Positions 22,870 to 34,995 are shown, numbered from the stretch's first letter. The stretch is 64,000 nt of DNA from Chrysopogon serrulatus (GCA_015844335.1 JADLZL010006278.1:124001-188000), one strand, 5' to 3'. The notes: generated from the letters alone by a model not told the origin. A program made the numbers and translations.

Positions 22870-25800
22870 GGCCGGGCTTCAGAACATGCTCGTTAAGAAA
22901 TCCTGCGATTGTCTTCGAATTCATTTTAGGCGGACCGTATCCAACACTTGTTCCTTCAACCACGTCTCCTTTAATAGACATTAAAGAAAAAAGTATTAAT
23001 TTACATAAAATTTATTAAATAGCAACAAATAAATGAAATAGACTTATTATATATATACATGTTACATACTTTTAGGGTCTCTAGATTAGTTCTTTTGGCA
23101 TAGACCATGAGAAACTCGCAAACGTAGTAGCCACACAAATTTTTACCCGGTGGCTGCCGTAGAACTCACTGTAGTAGGATAGGATTCGAAAGTGGCGTTT
23201 TCAAATCCAGACGTTGTTTCTACACGAACCAAGCCCAAACCCTAGCAATAAAACGATCGTTATTAATTAACTATTGCCGAGTTAAAGAGCAGAAAAAAAT
23301 ATTTAGAGATCGAAGTTACCCTTGGATAATATCTATCATATCTTGTTAATCTTCCTATGGTTTTTTCAACGAGTAATAGATTACCAAATGACTTTGCCAG
23401 AGATCAATCACAATCAGTATCTAGTGAAAGCTGCATTTGTGTATAGTCAATATATTTATATATCTTCATACTGAATTGATTAATTAGTTAAATAGAATAT
23501 ACACACGATAACAACACATTCAACTAAAGTTATAGGGGAAGAGTATATATCTCTTGTTCTTTTGGTTGATCAAGAACCTCCGTAGATTTCTCTCCGTTTG
23601 AGGTTTTCATAAAGCATTAGGGGTCTTTGGGTCCTTGAATATGATATATGGATCGATAAAACCAATCTCCTTGTCGTTTCTAATTCTGATGTCCCTCATC
23701 ATGTCTCTGCATATATGTATAGCGGGTGTGAGGATAATTACTTATACATATACATATGTTACAGTGACATTATTAAAAAAAGAATCACTTACAGACAGAA
23801 GCAACTGACCGGAGATTTGTCCAGAGCGTCCATGTGGCATAGTTGGTGTAACTCATTAAATTAAACATAAATAATATCATCACCACGGAAGTAATGATAG
23901 CCTCTAATTCGAACGCAAATATAGTCATCCGCTTTTCTGCCACACGCTTCGATGTACCACTGGTTTAGCAAGTACATTTGTGTACCAAGTTTACTGAGGG
24001 CTGCAGGGTTGTATAGACTCTTGCCATATGTATATTTCTTCTAACAATGATCAATTTCCGGAGCACTTTCAATTGGTGCCCCACTGAGCATTTGGGCCAA
24101 GTTAAGACCAGTTTCCGCAAAAAAATCATCAAGTTGATCATAACTCAAATCTCTAGGTATCTGGTCTAGCACATTAATGTTTGAACCATATTCATTCCCA
24201 ATGACTAGCGGGGGCACTGATTGCTTTGATTGTTCCTCGAGCTGTGCGACACCCTTCCGTGCTCTTTTCTCTTTCTTCTTCTTTTCTTCAATAGATTTTG
24301 CTGAGAGTGCGATCATAATCTGATAGTGATGATGATGACTTACGAGCCTCATATCTTTTTTGGTGAGCGTCAACCCTATGCCGTAGCATTTCTGGTCATA
24401 CTAAGAGGTACGGCTTCTCAGGGTTTCTCTTTGCTTCTCTTTCATCCTTTAGTTTCTTGAAGAAACTGTCCACATCTAACTTTACTGAAGCATCTATTTC
24501 TATGGTAGTCTTCTCATAGGATAGCTTCTGAGGAATAATAGTTTGTTTTGTTCCTGAGGCTTTCTTCTTTGGCGGCGGGGCGGCCAATGCCTTTGTTTAG
24601 GTGGCAGTCCTCTTCTTTAGAGGTGGGTCCACCGGTTTGGGCGCTGGAGCCACGCGTGGAGGCGATGGGGCGGCCGGTGGGGTGTTGGAGCCCGACATGG
24701 AGGCGATGGGGCGGACGGTGGCGGCGTTGGAGCCCGAGGTGGAGGCGATGGGGCGGCCGGTGGCGGCGTTGGAGCCCGGTGTGGAAGTTGAGGGGATGCA
24801 GCCGTGTCTTGCACTGCCTTGTCATCACCCGTAGCACTATGACATGTTGGTGACCACCTGTGAAACCAACGAGGTATATGAGTAAACCGCTAATTAAGCC
24901 AATGCAAAATAAAGTTAGTGAATAAATGTATCATCAACTTTCATCCGCACCTAAGGTTAGGTTGATGACGAGGAAGTGGTGGTAGATTACTAGGTGATGC
25001 CCTAGGAATAATGATGTAGCTCTTGCGCCAACAAATGAATATCTTCTCTGCTTCTCCTAGAGTCTTCTCCCCATCACCTCCTTCTATCTCAAGCTCCACA
25101 ATGCTGAAACCTCTGACAACTCTATCCACCGAGACACTAGCATATCCAGATGGAATTATTGCCCCATGGCATCTTGGTGTCTTCGTAGGGTCGATAGGAG
25201 ATACAACACCGATAGCCACCATGACCGTGGCAGTCCCTTGTGTGATGTGCAGCTCACATGTTGTCAGAGGTTCAGTGATGTCATCTACCAAAAAGTGCAG
25301 CCCCACGTCATCTTGAATCGTTGGCATCTCCGTGGAAGCACAATTACTTTTCAACTGACCGGGGGGCTAATGTTGACTCCTGACTCTGATGCAATTTGCC
25401 TTTGCATGGAACTTACTACCATCTGCACATGCCTTTTGATTTCCTCATTCATTCTCTCTTCAAATGCTTTCTCTCGCTGTATTACTTCACGAGCCGCTTC
25501 ACGTGACTCCATAACCAATTCCTCCAACCTACGCATCCGCTCTGCCTCCTCGTCCTTCTTTCTCTGGCGGCTTCTATATGTCGGTCTGTCTTTAGGGAAG
25601 GCATGCTCCCACGACACCTTTCCATAGCCTCTTGTTCACCCACCGTGTTCAGCACTCTTCAGGGCGTATGTCAGCTCATCCTTATCTCTGTTTGGCTGCC
25701 AGCTGCCACTTTCAACCAAGCCTCGGGCATAAGCCATTCTCTCTCCTACTCTCTAGAGCTTTTCGCCATACACTATTTTCTCGGTCTCTAGGTCCAGGGT

Positions 25801-26762
25801 TTCCCCATGACCGAAGAATCAATACTTGGCGCGCTCAGGCCAGTGCATTGATTCTGGTTCGATCCCCTTGGCAAGAATCTCCTGTTCCAGTTTTTGCCAC
25901 TTAGGAATAGCACTCATGTAGCCACCTGAACCCAAGTGATGGTGGTATTGCTTTTGTCTAGTATTTTTTTGGTTCTTTATCATCCGTGCCTTACCCTCTT
26001 CTGAGTTCTTAAACTATACGAACTCATCCTAAAAAGGCCTCAACTTGACGTAGGCCTTAGCGGTGAAATCCGGTGTCAGGTCATACGTAATAAAAGTCTT
26101 GTACAATTTCTTCTTCCAAGCCTGAAATTGTTTGGCCATCTTCTGCATAGCCCAGATTTTAACCTTCTCCTTCAAAGCTTCATCCTGTGTATCGAGCGTG
26201 AAATGTTGAAGGATATCTTGCCAAATTAGTTCTTTGTCACGATCTGAGACAGAACTAATATGTGGAGCGTCTTTCCTTTGCCTCCATTCTTGAGTAACTG
26301 ATCGGGATCCTGTCCCTTACAAGGTACCCACAGTGCGCAATAAATTTCTTTGAATATGGCCCAAGTACTTTGCATGTACCCTCTTCGAATTCCGATAGAA
26401 TGTACCGACCCTCCAACGGCTTCTTGGGGCCTCGCACATTTCTACTCTTCCCAAAAGTTATCGCCGATCTAGAGGGCTATACGTATGTAGAAATACAAAG
26501 TATAAATATATTTATACAAATGCCATTTATTTTAATTTCATATATATACATATATAATAGATTGTAGATAGACCTCATCAGGATTGTCTCCCAAAAGCTC
26601 TTCATAATCAGTAAAGTACTGACTCCCATCATCTTCACCTTGGGGATTTTGATTGGCGCCGCTGTTGATTATATCCATCATTGCATCATCCATGTTGTCA
26701 TTCGGATCGGCCATTTCTGCAAATATATATAAGTGTAAAGTTGTTAGAATTAAAATTGGCAT
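22870..26762 (-). pseudogene. CACTA second gene: Transposase_24-like plus Ulp1-type protease end
   Basis: Fragmented minus-strand gene. It starts MADPNDNMDDAMMDIINSG (26,714 downwards), then RGPKKPLEGRYILSEF (26,437-26,255), then a region typical of plant transposase Ptta/En/Spm family 24 (about 26,060-25,351: MSAIPKWQKLEQEILAKG, then a charged helix with RSRQRKKDEEAERM), then 25,354-24,941 (DDVGLHFLVDDI, GDGEKTLGEAEKIFICWRK), 24,587-24,396 (KLSYEKTTIEIDASVKLDVD), 24,373-24,041 (FFAETGLNLAQMLSGAPIE). The last readable part resembles a C48/Ulp1 protease: DDYICVRIRGYHYFRGDD (about 23,920) and LCGYYVCEFLMVYA (about 23,102-23,145), the latter matching the catalytic-cysteine box. In-frame stops replace W, Q or R at 26,029, 26,014, 25,819, 25,753, 25,636 and 24,396. 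Probable introns are not resolved. Confidence 0.75.
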
Positions 26763-26784
26763 GGTAAAAAGAGAAATAGGTAAC

Positions 26785-26965
26785 TTATATTAAAAGTTAC
26801 TTGACATAATAAAGTTACTTTACATAATAAAGTTACTTATATTGAGTCAAGTGTTTAATTATATTAAAAGTTACTTGACATAATAAAGTTACTTATAAGT
26901 AACATTAAAATTGGCATTTCTGCAAATATATATAGTAACATTAATAAAGTTACTTTCCAATAATT
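26785..26965. repeat. Short AT-rich tandem repeats (aaagttactt)
   Basis: The phrase acttgacataataaagttac and shortened versions recur four to five times within 180 bp upstream of the CACTA second gene. Confidence 0.7.
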
Positions 26966-27104
26966 ATTTAATTATATTAAAAATTAGAATGTATTATTTA
27001 ACTTAGACATACTTTCTAATAATCAATTTATTAGGAGTAGGTTGTTTCCCAATTATGTTTATAACAAAGTATCTTTATCTAGATGTATTGAGTTGTCGCT
27101 AGGT

Positions 27105-27480
27105 TGAGTTAGACTTAATTGTTTCGATTGCCATTCATGAAAAGAGGGGGAGGAGGTCTTCAGGATTTCGAATTAGACTAAGTGTTTCCAATTAGACTTA
27201 ATTGTTTTGATTGCCATTCATGAAAAGAGGGGGAGCAGGTCGTCAGGGTTTCGAATTAGACTAAGTGTAGGGTTTAGGGTTTAGAATTAGACTTAATTGT
27301 TTCGATTGCCGTTTATGAAAAGAGGGGGAGGAGGTCGTCAGGGTTTCAAATTAGACTAAGTGTAGGGTTTTGGGTTTAGAATTAGACTTAATTGTTTCGA
27401 TTGCCATTTATGAAAAGAGGGGGAGGAGGTCGTCAAGGTTTCGAATTAGACTTAGTGTTTTATTGTTTCAATTGCCGTTC
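27105..27480. repeat. Four-copy tandem repeat of about 75-115 bp in CACTA
   Basis: Each unit contains gacttaattgtttcgattgc, catgaaaagagggggaggag and gtcgtcagggtttcgaatta. Four copies plus a partial fifth run head to tail. They lie just upstream of the GC-rich leader of the internal subterminal array. Confidence 0.85.
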
Positions 27481-27534
27481 ACGAATATCGTTCGTCGCAT
27501 AGGTGCTCTCTCTCTTGCCAAGTCCTGCATGGAG

Positions 27535-27690
27535 ATGCTCTCGGCTCGATGGCCGGTCACAACACACATACACGTATCGTCCTCGGCTCGATGGCCGGCC
27601 ATAACAGAAACATACAAACGCGATCAGCTCGATGGCCGCCGCCACACAAATACAACACATGCATCCTCGGTCGCGTGGCGGCGCTCACCG
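27535..27690. repeat. About 42-bp tandem repeats (ggctcgatggccgg)
   Basis: Three to four imperfect units built on ctcggctcgatggccggtca followed by acacatacacg. They precede a GC-rich, (gaggag)n-rich block (27,690-28,300) that is open in all frames through composition, not coding. Confidence 0.75.
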
Positions 27691-28313
27691 TCAAACGCGT
27701 GAAGGCGGCGTTCACGCGGCGCGCACGGCTCCCGCCTCTCGCCTCGACGACGCGGCGCGGCTCGGGGACGACACGGAACACGCGTTCTCGGCCGGGCGTG
27801 GCCCGGACGGGCGCGTGGCAGCTAGGGCTGGAGGAGGAGGCCGGCGGCGGCTCGGGCAGATGGCGGCGGCGTGGGGGGCCGACGGCACGCAGCTCGAGGA
27901 GGAGGCCGCGAGGCGTGCGGCTCGGGCTGGAGAAGGAGGCGGCGGCGACGGCTCGGGGAGGAGAGGACACGCGGCAGCGGGCTCGAGAAGGACGCGCTAC
28001 GGCGGGGCGGAAGAAGGAGACGCGCCACAGAGGTGGACGCGTGGCGGCGGGCCGGAGAAGGAGGCGCGCTGGGAGGTGGCGGGCGCGGAGCGCGCGGCTC
28101 ATGGAGGAGGACGCGCGGCGCGGTGCTCGGGGACGGAGGCGGCGGCGCCGGCTCGGGACGAGGAGGAGTACTCGACGGCGCGCTGGATGACGGCATGGCG
28201 GCGCGGGAGATGGCGGAGAAGTACTAGATGGCGGGGCGGCGGCTCTCTAAGGGCATGCGTCGTCGTCGATCTGGATGGAGGAGGAAGACAACCCCGCTTA
28301 AGTACTTGCGGGT

Positions 28314-28521
28314 ACCTTTAGTCCCGGTGGTGGTAAGCACCGGGACTAAAAGGCCTTTAGCCCCCCGGTTCGTGGGTTAGCACCTTTTAGTCTAACCTTT
28401 AGTCCAGGTTGGTGGCTCGGCCCGGGACTAAAGGTTACCTTTAGTCTCGGTTGGTACTATGGTCCGGGACTAAAGGCTCCTTTAGTCCCGGTTGTTATTG
28501 CCGCCCGGGACTAAAGGTTTA
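28314..28521. repeat. Internal CACTA subterminal-type array
   Basis: Same tttagtcccggttgg/ccgggactaaagg repeats as the two terminal arrays, but in the middle of the element. A GC-rich leader-like block lies on its left and AT-rich interior-like DNA on its right. No CACTA or TAGTG terminus is found beside it. Confidence 0.85.
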
Positions 28522-29122
28522 TTTGCACACGACAGTTTTACATTAGGGTTTCTTATTTATCTATGTTTACAATAAAAAAATTTTGTTAATTGGTAAATAA
28601 AAATGGGTTTTAAAAAAATAACAGTTCCATTTCCTTTTGTCTAAAGACTTATTTGAAAATTTGAAAACATAAAATCTTTTCATACCTTATAATAGCAAAC
28701 ATAAATATAAAAAATAATTAGTATTTTGTTAATGCAAAAATATACGGCTAAATTAAAATACCTTAAATTAGATGTTTTCAACAGGAAATTTGTTTTTGCA
28801 TTATTTTAACGTAAATTTTGTTCATTTATCATCATTTATCTTCAAATACGCGATATACAAATTCACCATCAAATTGGATTATTTTTTGAAGATTTTTTTT
28901 CTTTTTTCAATGCCAAATTGGTCTTACACTTTTCTTAGTGTGGACATGCTTAGCAAAAATATTTCAAGTCCTTTCATTATTTGAAATGATATTAAATAAA
29001 AAACTAATACAAACATCTTAAGTTATAATTGTCACATACACAATCTCTAATACACTCTATTTATTAAACATTACTATATATTAAACGGGCACAGTAGTGA
29101 TCTTCTTTTTGACGTATGTTCC

Positions 29123-32100
29123 TTAGTCATGATCTTGCCGTAACCATGGAGTATCCTCAGTATTTATCAGAATGCTCGGATCTTTGGACACACTGAAGGG
29201 CATGATTCGGTCATCCCTTTCATAATCTTCTGAAATATCTGACTTGCCCTTAATTTCCATAATGTTTCTTTTCTCTGAGAGAACTATATGGTGTTTTGAC
29301 TCATTCGTTGATTTGTCATCGTTTTTTCCTCTCTTGGGTTTTATATACATGTCTTTCACATAGAACACCTGATTGACATCAGCAGCAAGGATGAATGGTT
29401 CGCCTTTAAAACCAATATTGTTGAGGTCCACTATTGTCATTTCATACTCCTTGTCAATTGTTACCCCGCCTCCTATTAGCTTCACCCATTGGCACCGGAA
29501 CAAAAGGACTTTAAAATTAGGTGCGTAATCTAATTTTCAAATCTTCTCTATGCGGCCATAATATGTTTGCCTCTTTCCATTCGGATCTGTGGCATCTACG
29601 CGAACACCACTATTTTGGTTCGTGCTTCTTTTATCTTGGCCTAGGGTGTAAAATGTATTTCCATTTAGCTCGTACCCTTTGTACGTGAGGATGTGCCACG
29701 ATGGTTGCCTAGCCAACAAATACAGTTGCTCATCAATCTTGTTATTACCCTGACATTCCTTTCGCAACCAATCGCTGAAAATGTCCATATGCTGACGCAT
29801 AATCCAAGCTCCATTCTTCCTTGGAAACTGGGATCGTAGGAAGTCCTTGTGTGTCTTGACATACGGCTCCACCACAGAGGAGTTTTGAAGAACAGTGTAG
29901 TGTGTTTTATTGAAATAATCGTCCTCCATACCGATATATATTTTCTTCCCTAGTGTTCCCTTTTCAGTCAGTCTCCCCTCGTGTCGCGATTCAGGAACAC
30001 CAATTGGATCAAGTTCAGAAATAAAGTCAACATAGAACTCAATGATCTCCTCTGTCCTATAGCCCTTTGCGATGCTTCCTTCTGGCCGAGTACGCTGGTG
30101 AACATATTTCTTTAGGACTCCCATGAACCTCTCAAAGGGGGACATATTATGTAGAAACACAGAACCAAGAATATTGATCTCCTTGACTAGATGAAGTAGG
30201 AGGCGTGTCATGATATCAAAGAAGGATGGAGGGAACACTAACTCAAAACTGACAAGACATTGAACCACATCATTTTGTATAGTAGCTAGTTCTAGAGGAT
30301 TGATTGCCTTCTGAGAAATTGAATTGAGGAATGCACATAGCTTCACGGTGGCCAGACGTTCATGTGGAGGTAGAATTTCTCTTAAAGCAACAGGAAGCAA
30401 TTGCGTCATAAGCACGTAGCAATCATGCGACTTTAAGTTTAGAAATTTCTTCTCTTGCACATTAATTATACCCTTTATATTGGAGAAGAAACCAGATGGG
30501 ACCTTAATACTGTTTAAGCATTCAAACATGATTTCTTTCTCTTCATTGCTCAGAGTGTAGCTAGCAGGTCTTAAGTAATGGCGTCCATCATCTGTCTTCT
30601 CTGGATGAAGGTTGTCTCGTTCTTTCATGCGCTGCAAGTCCTGTCGTACTTCAAGTGAATCTTTAGGCTTCCCATACACTCCCATGAATCCTAAAAGGTT
30701 GACACAAACATTTTTTGTTAGGTGCATGATGTCGATCGCATTGCGGACCTCTAGGACTTGCCAATATGGTAGCTTCCACAATATTGACTTCTTCTTTCAC
30801 ATGGGTGCGTGACCCGTTGCATCTTTCAGAACAGGTTCACTGCCCCTGTCCCTTACCAAAGACTACTTTGATATCTTTAACCATCTTAAATACATCTTCT
30901 CTAGTTCTGTTACGAGGTTTGCACCGGTGGTCTGGCTTACCTTTAAAATGCTTGTCTTTCTTTCTAACTGGGTGATTCATAGAAAGAAATTGGCGATACC
31001 CAAGATACATGATCTTTCCATATTTTTTCAAATATATACTGTCAAGGTCATCAAAACAGTATGTGCATATATTATATTCCTTGTTTGTCTGACCTGAAAG
31101 ATTACTTAGTGCTGGCCAATCATTGATTGTCACGAACAACAATGCTCGCAGGTCGAAGTGTTCCTATTTGTACTCATCCCACACACAGATACCTGTTTGG
31201 CTCTATAAAAGTAGGAGTTCCTCAACTAATGGCCTCAGATAGACATCGATGTTGTTGCTGGGTTGCTTAGTGCCTTGGATGAGCATTGGCATCATAATAA
31301 ACTTCCACTTTATGTATAACCATGGAGGAAGGTTGTAGATATATAGAGTAACAGGCCAAGTGCTATGACTACTGCTCTGCTCTCCGTAAGGATTCATACC
31401 ATCCGTACTTAAGGTGAACCTTAAGTTTCTTGCGTCTTTTGAAACTCTAGAAATTTCTTGTCAATTGCTCTCCACTAGGACCATCAGCAGGGTGTCTCAA
31501 CATGTTGTCAACCTTACGGTCTTCTTTGTGCTACCGTAACAACTTTACATGGTCCTTGTTTCTGAAAAGACGTTTCAGGCGTGGTATTATAGGAGCATAC
31601 CACATAACCTTGGCAGGAGTTTTCTTCCTAGAACGTTCTTCCTCTTCAACATCGCTAGGGTCATCTCGCCTGATCTTATATCGTGATGCTTTACATACGG
31701 GACATTCATCTAAATTCTCGTAGTCCTTGCAACGGTATAAGATGCAGTCGTTAGGACATGCATGTATCTTCTGGATTTCTAATCCCAAAGAGCAGACAAC
31801 CTGTTTTGCTTCATACATAGTAGTAGGCAATTCATTAGGCTTCGGAAGCATCTTTTTTTGGATCTTCAATAATTGCCCAAATGCCTTATCGGATACACCA
31901 TTCTGTGCCTTCCATTTTAACAACTCTAGTGTTGTACCTAATTTTTTTTGTCCATCTTGGGCGGATGGGTATAGTAATTTCTTGTGATCTTCTAGCATGC
32001 GGTCAAACTTTGCCTTCTCTTTTTTACTTTCGCAATCTTTCTGTGCATCACGAATGACATCACCAAGAGCATCATCTTCAGCAGGTGTGTCTTCTGCACC

Positions 32101-32424
32101 TGCTCTCTCTTCAGCTTCTCCCATTGCAGTATCATCGAAGTCACCGTATTGAGCAATAATGTCGTTAGGCTCTAATTGTTCTTCTTCACCTTCTTCCATC
32201 ATAATTTCGGTTTCTCCATGCTTGGTCCAACAAATATAGTTTGGCATGAAACTCGACTTCAATAAATGTAAGTGAATACTTTTAGAACTAGAATATTCTT
32301 TCAAATTCTGACACAAGGCACATGGGCAACATATGAATCCATCCCGCTTGTTTGCCTGGAGCGACGATCGGCATTGTACATCCAATAACGTGTTATTGTC
32401 TGCATTATATGGCATATTCCACAA
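29123..32424 (-). pseudogene. CACTA transposase (TNP2/TNPD type), dead
   Basis: The enzyme would cut the CACTA ends. Pieces on the minus strand: 32,424-31,531 (N-terminal transposase-associated domain ANKRDGFICCPCALCQN, then a CPNDCILYR zinc-binding region), about 31,530-30,837 (tnp2 domain: MNPYGEQSSSHSTWPVTLYI, VTINDWPALSNLSGQTNK), 30,781-29,537 (IDIMHLTKNVCVNLLGF; DUF4218-like NMSPFERFMGVLKKYVHQR) and 29,503-29,123 (DUF4216-like FRCQWVKLIGGG). Stops stand where W or Q is expected: 31,531, 31,203, 31,164 and 29,537. Two single-base frameshifts lie between 31,440 and 31,500. Joined, the pieces approach the usual length of about 1,000-1,100 aa. Confidence 0.92.
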
Positions 32425-32544
32425 TTAAATAAAATTAAATACCTTATTTTCTACACAAATAAAATTTAAAATAAAATACCTCAAATGACATATCATCACA
32501 ACAATCTAGCATTCATACTAGCAAATGGAAGGTATTATTAATTT

Positions 32545-33085
32545 CTAAGTTTTTATACATAAATTAAACTAACAAATAACCTAAAATTCTCTATTCCTTA
32601 TTTTTCTAAACAAATGAAATTAAAAAAACCACAATATTCTCTAGTTATCTAACTAATCCATAAAATGTGGTATGCATAATAGTTATAATTAACTAATTAA
32701 CATAATTACAAATTATAAAATAATGTATTACAAATTTCTAATTTTTATACAAAATTAAACTAACAAATAATCTAAAATTTTCTATTCCTTATTTTTCTAA
32801 ACAAATAAAATAAAAAACCACAATATTCTCTAGTTATCTAACTAATCCATAAAAAATAATAGTTATAATTAACTAATTAACATAATTACAAATTATAAAA
32901 TAATGTATTACAAATTTCTAATTCTTATACACAAATTAAACTAACAAATAACCGAAAATTCTTTTTTTATTTTTTCTAAACAAATTTTTTATTTATATTT
33001 AGTTATAATTAACTAATTAACCCGATCACAAATTATAAACTAAAGTATTATAAAATTTTAATTTTTCAATAAACTAATTATAATA
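32545..33085. repeat. Three-copy AT-rich tandem repeat, about 185 bp
   Basis: The phrase attaaactaacaaataa starts copies near 32,546, 32,738 and 32,920. Each continues with ctctagttatctaactaatc and taattaacataattacaaat. It lies 5' of the transposase and may be promoter-proximal spacer. Confidence 0.85.
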
Positions 33086-33477
33086 AAAAACCATAAATTC
33101 AGTATTTTTCTAACTAGACCATAAAATGTGGTAGACATAATAGTAATAAAAGGTGTATACTAATTTTTAGGATACTAATTATAGTTACCTACATTAAAAT
33201 ATTCAAACGATCAAGTGATTAAAGTTCAAAATAGCGTAGAAATAAAAAAAATAAAAAACCACATATATAACACCATAAAATGACATATGCTGCTGCTAAA
33301 ACTTGAGAAGATGAAGCTAGTGACCTCTTAACAAATCGATGACGGCGTAGAAGTGACGAAATGAATCAATGGCCGGAGATGTGACCAAGAACCAAACAAG
33401 AACACATGAAGAACAAAGAACAAGTGAGAGCTCGGGCTCGACCAGGGGAGGAAGAAGGATTCAAATATGGGGGGACA

Positions 33478-33722
33478 TTTAATCCCGGTCTCTAACACCA
33501 ACCGAGATTAAAAGCCAATCTTTAGTCCTGACTGGTGTCACACACCGGGACAAAACCTTTAGTCCTGGTTGGTGACACCAACCGGGATTAAAGATTGGTC
33601 TTTAGTCCTGGTTGGTAACATCAACCGGGACTAAAAGTCCCCACTGCACATGCCTGACACCATAGCCATTGGGCAGGGGACTTTTAGTCCCGATCGGTGT
33701 TACCAACCGGGATTGAAAGGGG
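33478..33722. repeat. CACTA subterminal repeat array (right)
   Basis: Repeated tttagtcctggttggt and accaaccgggattaaa motifs next to the TAGTG terminus at 33,801. Some units have drifted (attaaa for actaaa), as expected for an old element. Confidence 0.85.
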
Positions 33723-33804
33723 TTTTTTTATTCGGGGGCAATTTTTACCGAGATAAATGCCAATTTGTTCTACGCGACCAAAGACCAGTTCTATAGTAGT
33801 GATG

Positions 33805-34640
33805 GTGCGAGCGCAAGATGCAGCGGCGCGGCGCGGCGCGTGACGAGCAGAGGAAGGGAAGAACTCGCGAACGAGCTCGACAGTGAGGTACGCGTCCGCG
33901 GCCATGGGGTGCGCCAACGCCCCCGTGGGGCACGCGGTCATGCCGTGCGGCTTGCGAGATTTGCCGCATCGAGAAGAAAGACAAGACGGGTCACGTGTGA
34001 CTGTGTGAGTAGGCAAGAAAAAGGAAGAAGAAAATAAAAGACAAAGGGGAAAATAAAAGACAAAGGGCGCTATAGTCATTTATTCGTTTGATGTCTTATT
34101 TATAAGCTATTTTGCGAAACAGGGTCACGAAAACAGCTCAGCTCCATCGAAAGATCTGCTTATATGAAGCTAATAAAATCTAAAAAAACAATTTTATTGG
34201 TGGAGCTGAGCTGTGTTAGACAAGTCCTAAATAAATGGTTAGCACGACAGCTGATCCACGAAATAGATTCATCAGCGCGATCGTCACATTCTCGCACATT
34301 TTCATTGGGCCTCCTTCGGACAGGCCCGGCCCAGTCAACAAAGACCTTAAGTGTACGAATTGGCCTATTACACTACGCGTTTGCATTTACAGTCGTTCGT
34401 GTGCACGACAGCATGAGCTTGATCTACTTATATCCACGCGATTTCTATGATGGCAGCACGATTAGTCGACGCCATCAGCAGCGAGATATCCGTCATCGAA
34501 TTTGGATATCCATTTAAAATTTTGTGTGGAAATAATACTACTTCCGAGTACTAGAAATTTAATTCTACCAATAATTGTTACTTCGATGAATCATGCATGA
34601 ATGTTTTGCTCTGCTTAATTGTTGTTGCCACTCGCTCCTC
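33805..34640. other. CACTA flank and intergenic, no gene recognised
   Basis: The first 200 bases are GC-rich with a (gcggc)n stretch and no motif-bearing ORF. Beyond 34,228 the DNA is ordinary intergenic sequence. Confidence 0.35.
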
Positions 34641-34644
34641 ATGG

Positions 34645-34995
34645 CATTTTCAAGGGCTCAACCTGCACCAACTCTTATCCCCAAAAGTAACATCGACCAT
34701 GGTTCATCCCAATGTGAAAAATGGACTGTTCGTCCGTCCGGTAAGTTGGATACATGCCCTTGAGATATTTTGTTCAGGACAAAACAAAATAGTTAAGTCC
34801 TTTTATATTTTCACCAGGGCTCAACCTGCACCAAGTTGTTATTATCCCCAAAAGTAACATCGACCATGGTTCATCCCAATGTGAAAAATGGACTGTTCTT
34901 GTCCGTCCATGTTAAGTTGGATAGTTTGCCCTTTGAGATATTTTGTTCAGGACAAAACAAAATAGTTAAAGTTTTATATTGTCACCAGACCTGAG
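34645..34995. repeat. Two-copy tandem duplication of about 163 bp
   Basis: The phrase gggctcaacctgcaccaa, followed by ccccaaaagtaacatcgacc, tcccaatgtgaaaaatggac and gatattttgttcaggacaaa, occurs first from about 34,648 and again from about 34,808. The copies differ by a few substitutions and small indels. No coding potential. Confidence 0.9.

Larger units (their letters stand above)
22276..33801 (-). mobile_element. 11.5-kb CACTA (En/Spm) DNA transposon
   Basis: Starts CACTATGCAAGGACGGGG and ends ...CTATAGTAGTG, flanked by ATG on both sides (22,273-22,275 and 33,802-33,804), the 3-bp duplication typical of CACTA. Subterminal arrays of TTTAGTCCCGG and its complement lie at 22,293-22,512 and 33,478-33,722. 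Genes run on the minus strand: transposase (32,424-29,123) then a Ulp1-type second gene (26,762-about 22,870), the order of autonomous elements. A third array of the same repeats at 28,314-28,521 is unexpected. Both genes are inactivated, so it is not autonomous now. The left terminal repeat matches the right only in the CACTA core, which lowers certainty about the exact left end. Confidence 0.75.
21558..34227. mobile_element. Possible hAT-like element split by CACTA insertions
   Basis: The left end gtctgtttggcataacttca and the right end ggtggagctgagctgtgtta before gacaagtcc look like the two termini of a grass hAT-type MITE (consensus ggtggagctg...gtgccaaacag). Everything between includes the 187-bp mini-CACTA and the 11.5-kb CACTA, so these would be nested. 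An 8-bp target duplication is not convincing (atgactaa versus taaataaa). Confidence 0.35.

Noticed and set aside
24514..24853. Repetitive ORFs (RRHRPPHRLH and WRRWGGRW types)
   Set aside because: Products of a short gtggaggcgatggggcggcc tandem repeat inside the CACTA second gene. The repeat is real but neither frame is an independent gene.
27549..28321. Arginine-rich ORFs of 180-230 aa (27,549-28,190, 27,632-28,321 and the opposite strand)
   Set aside because: All six frames are open because of a (gaggag/gcggc)-rich block inside the CACTA. No motif; composition explains them.
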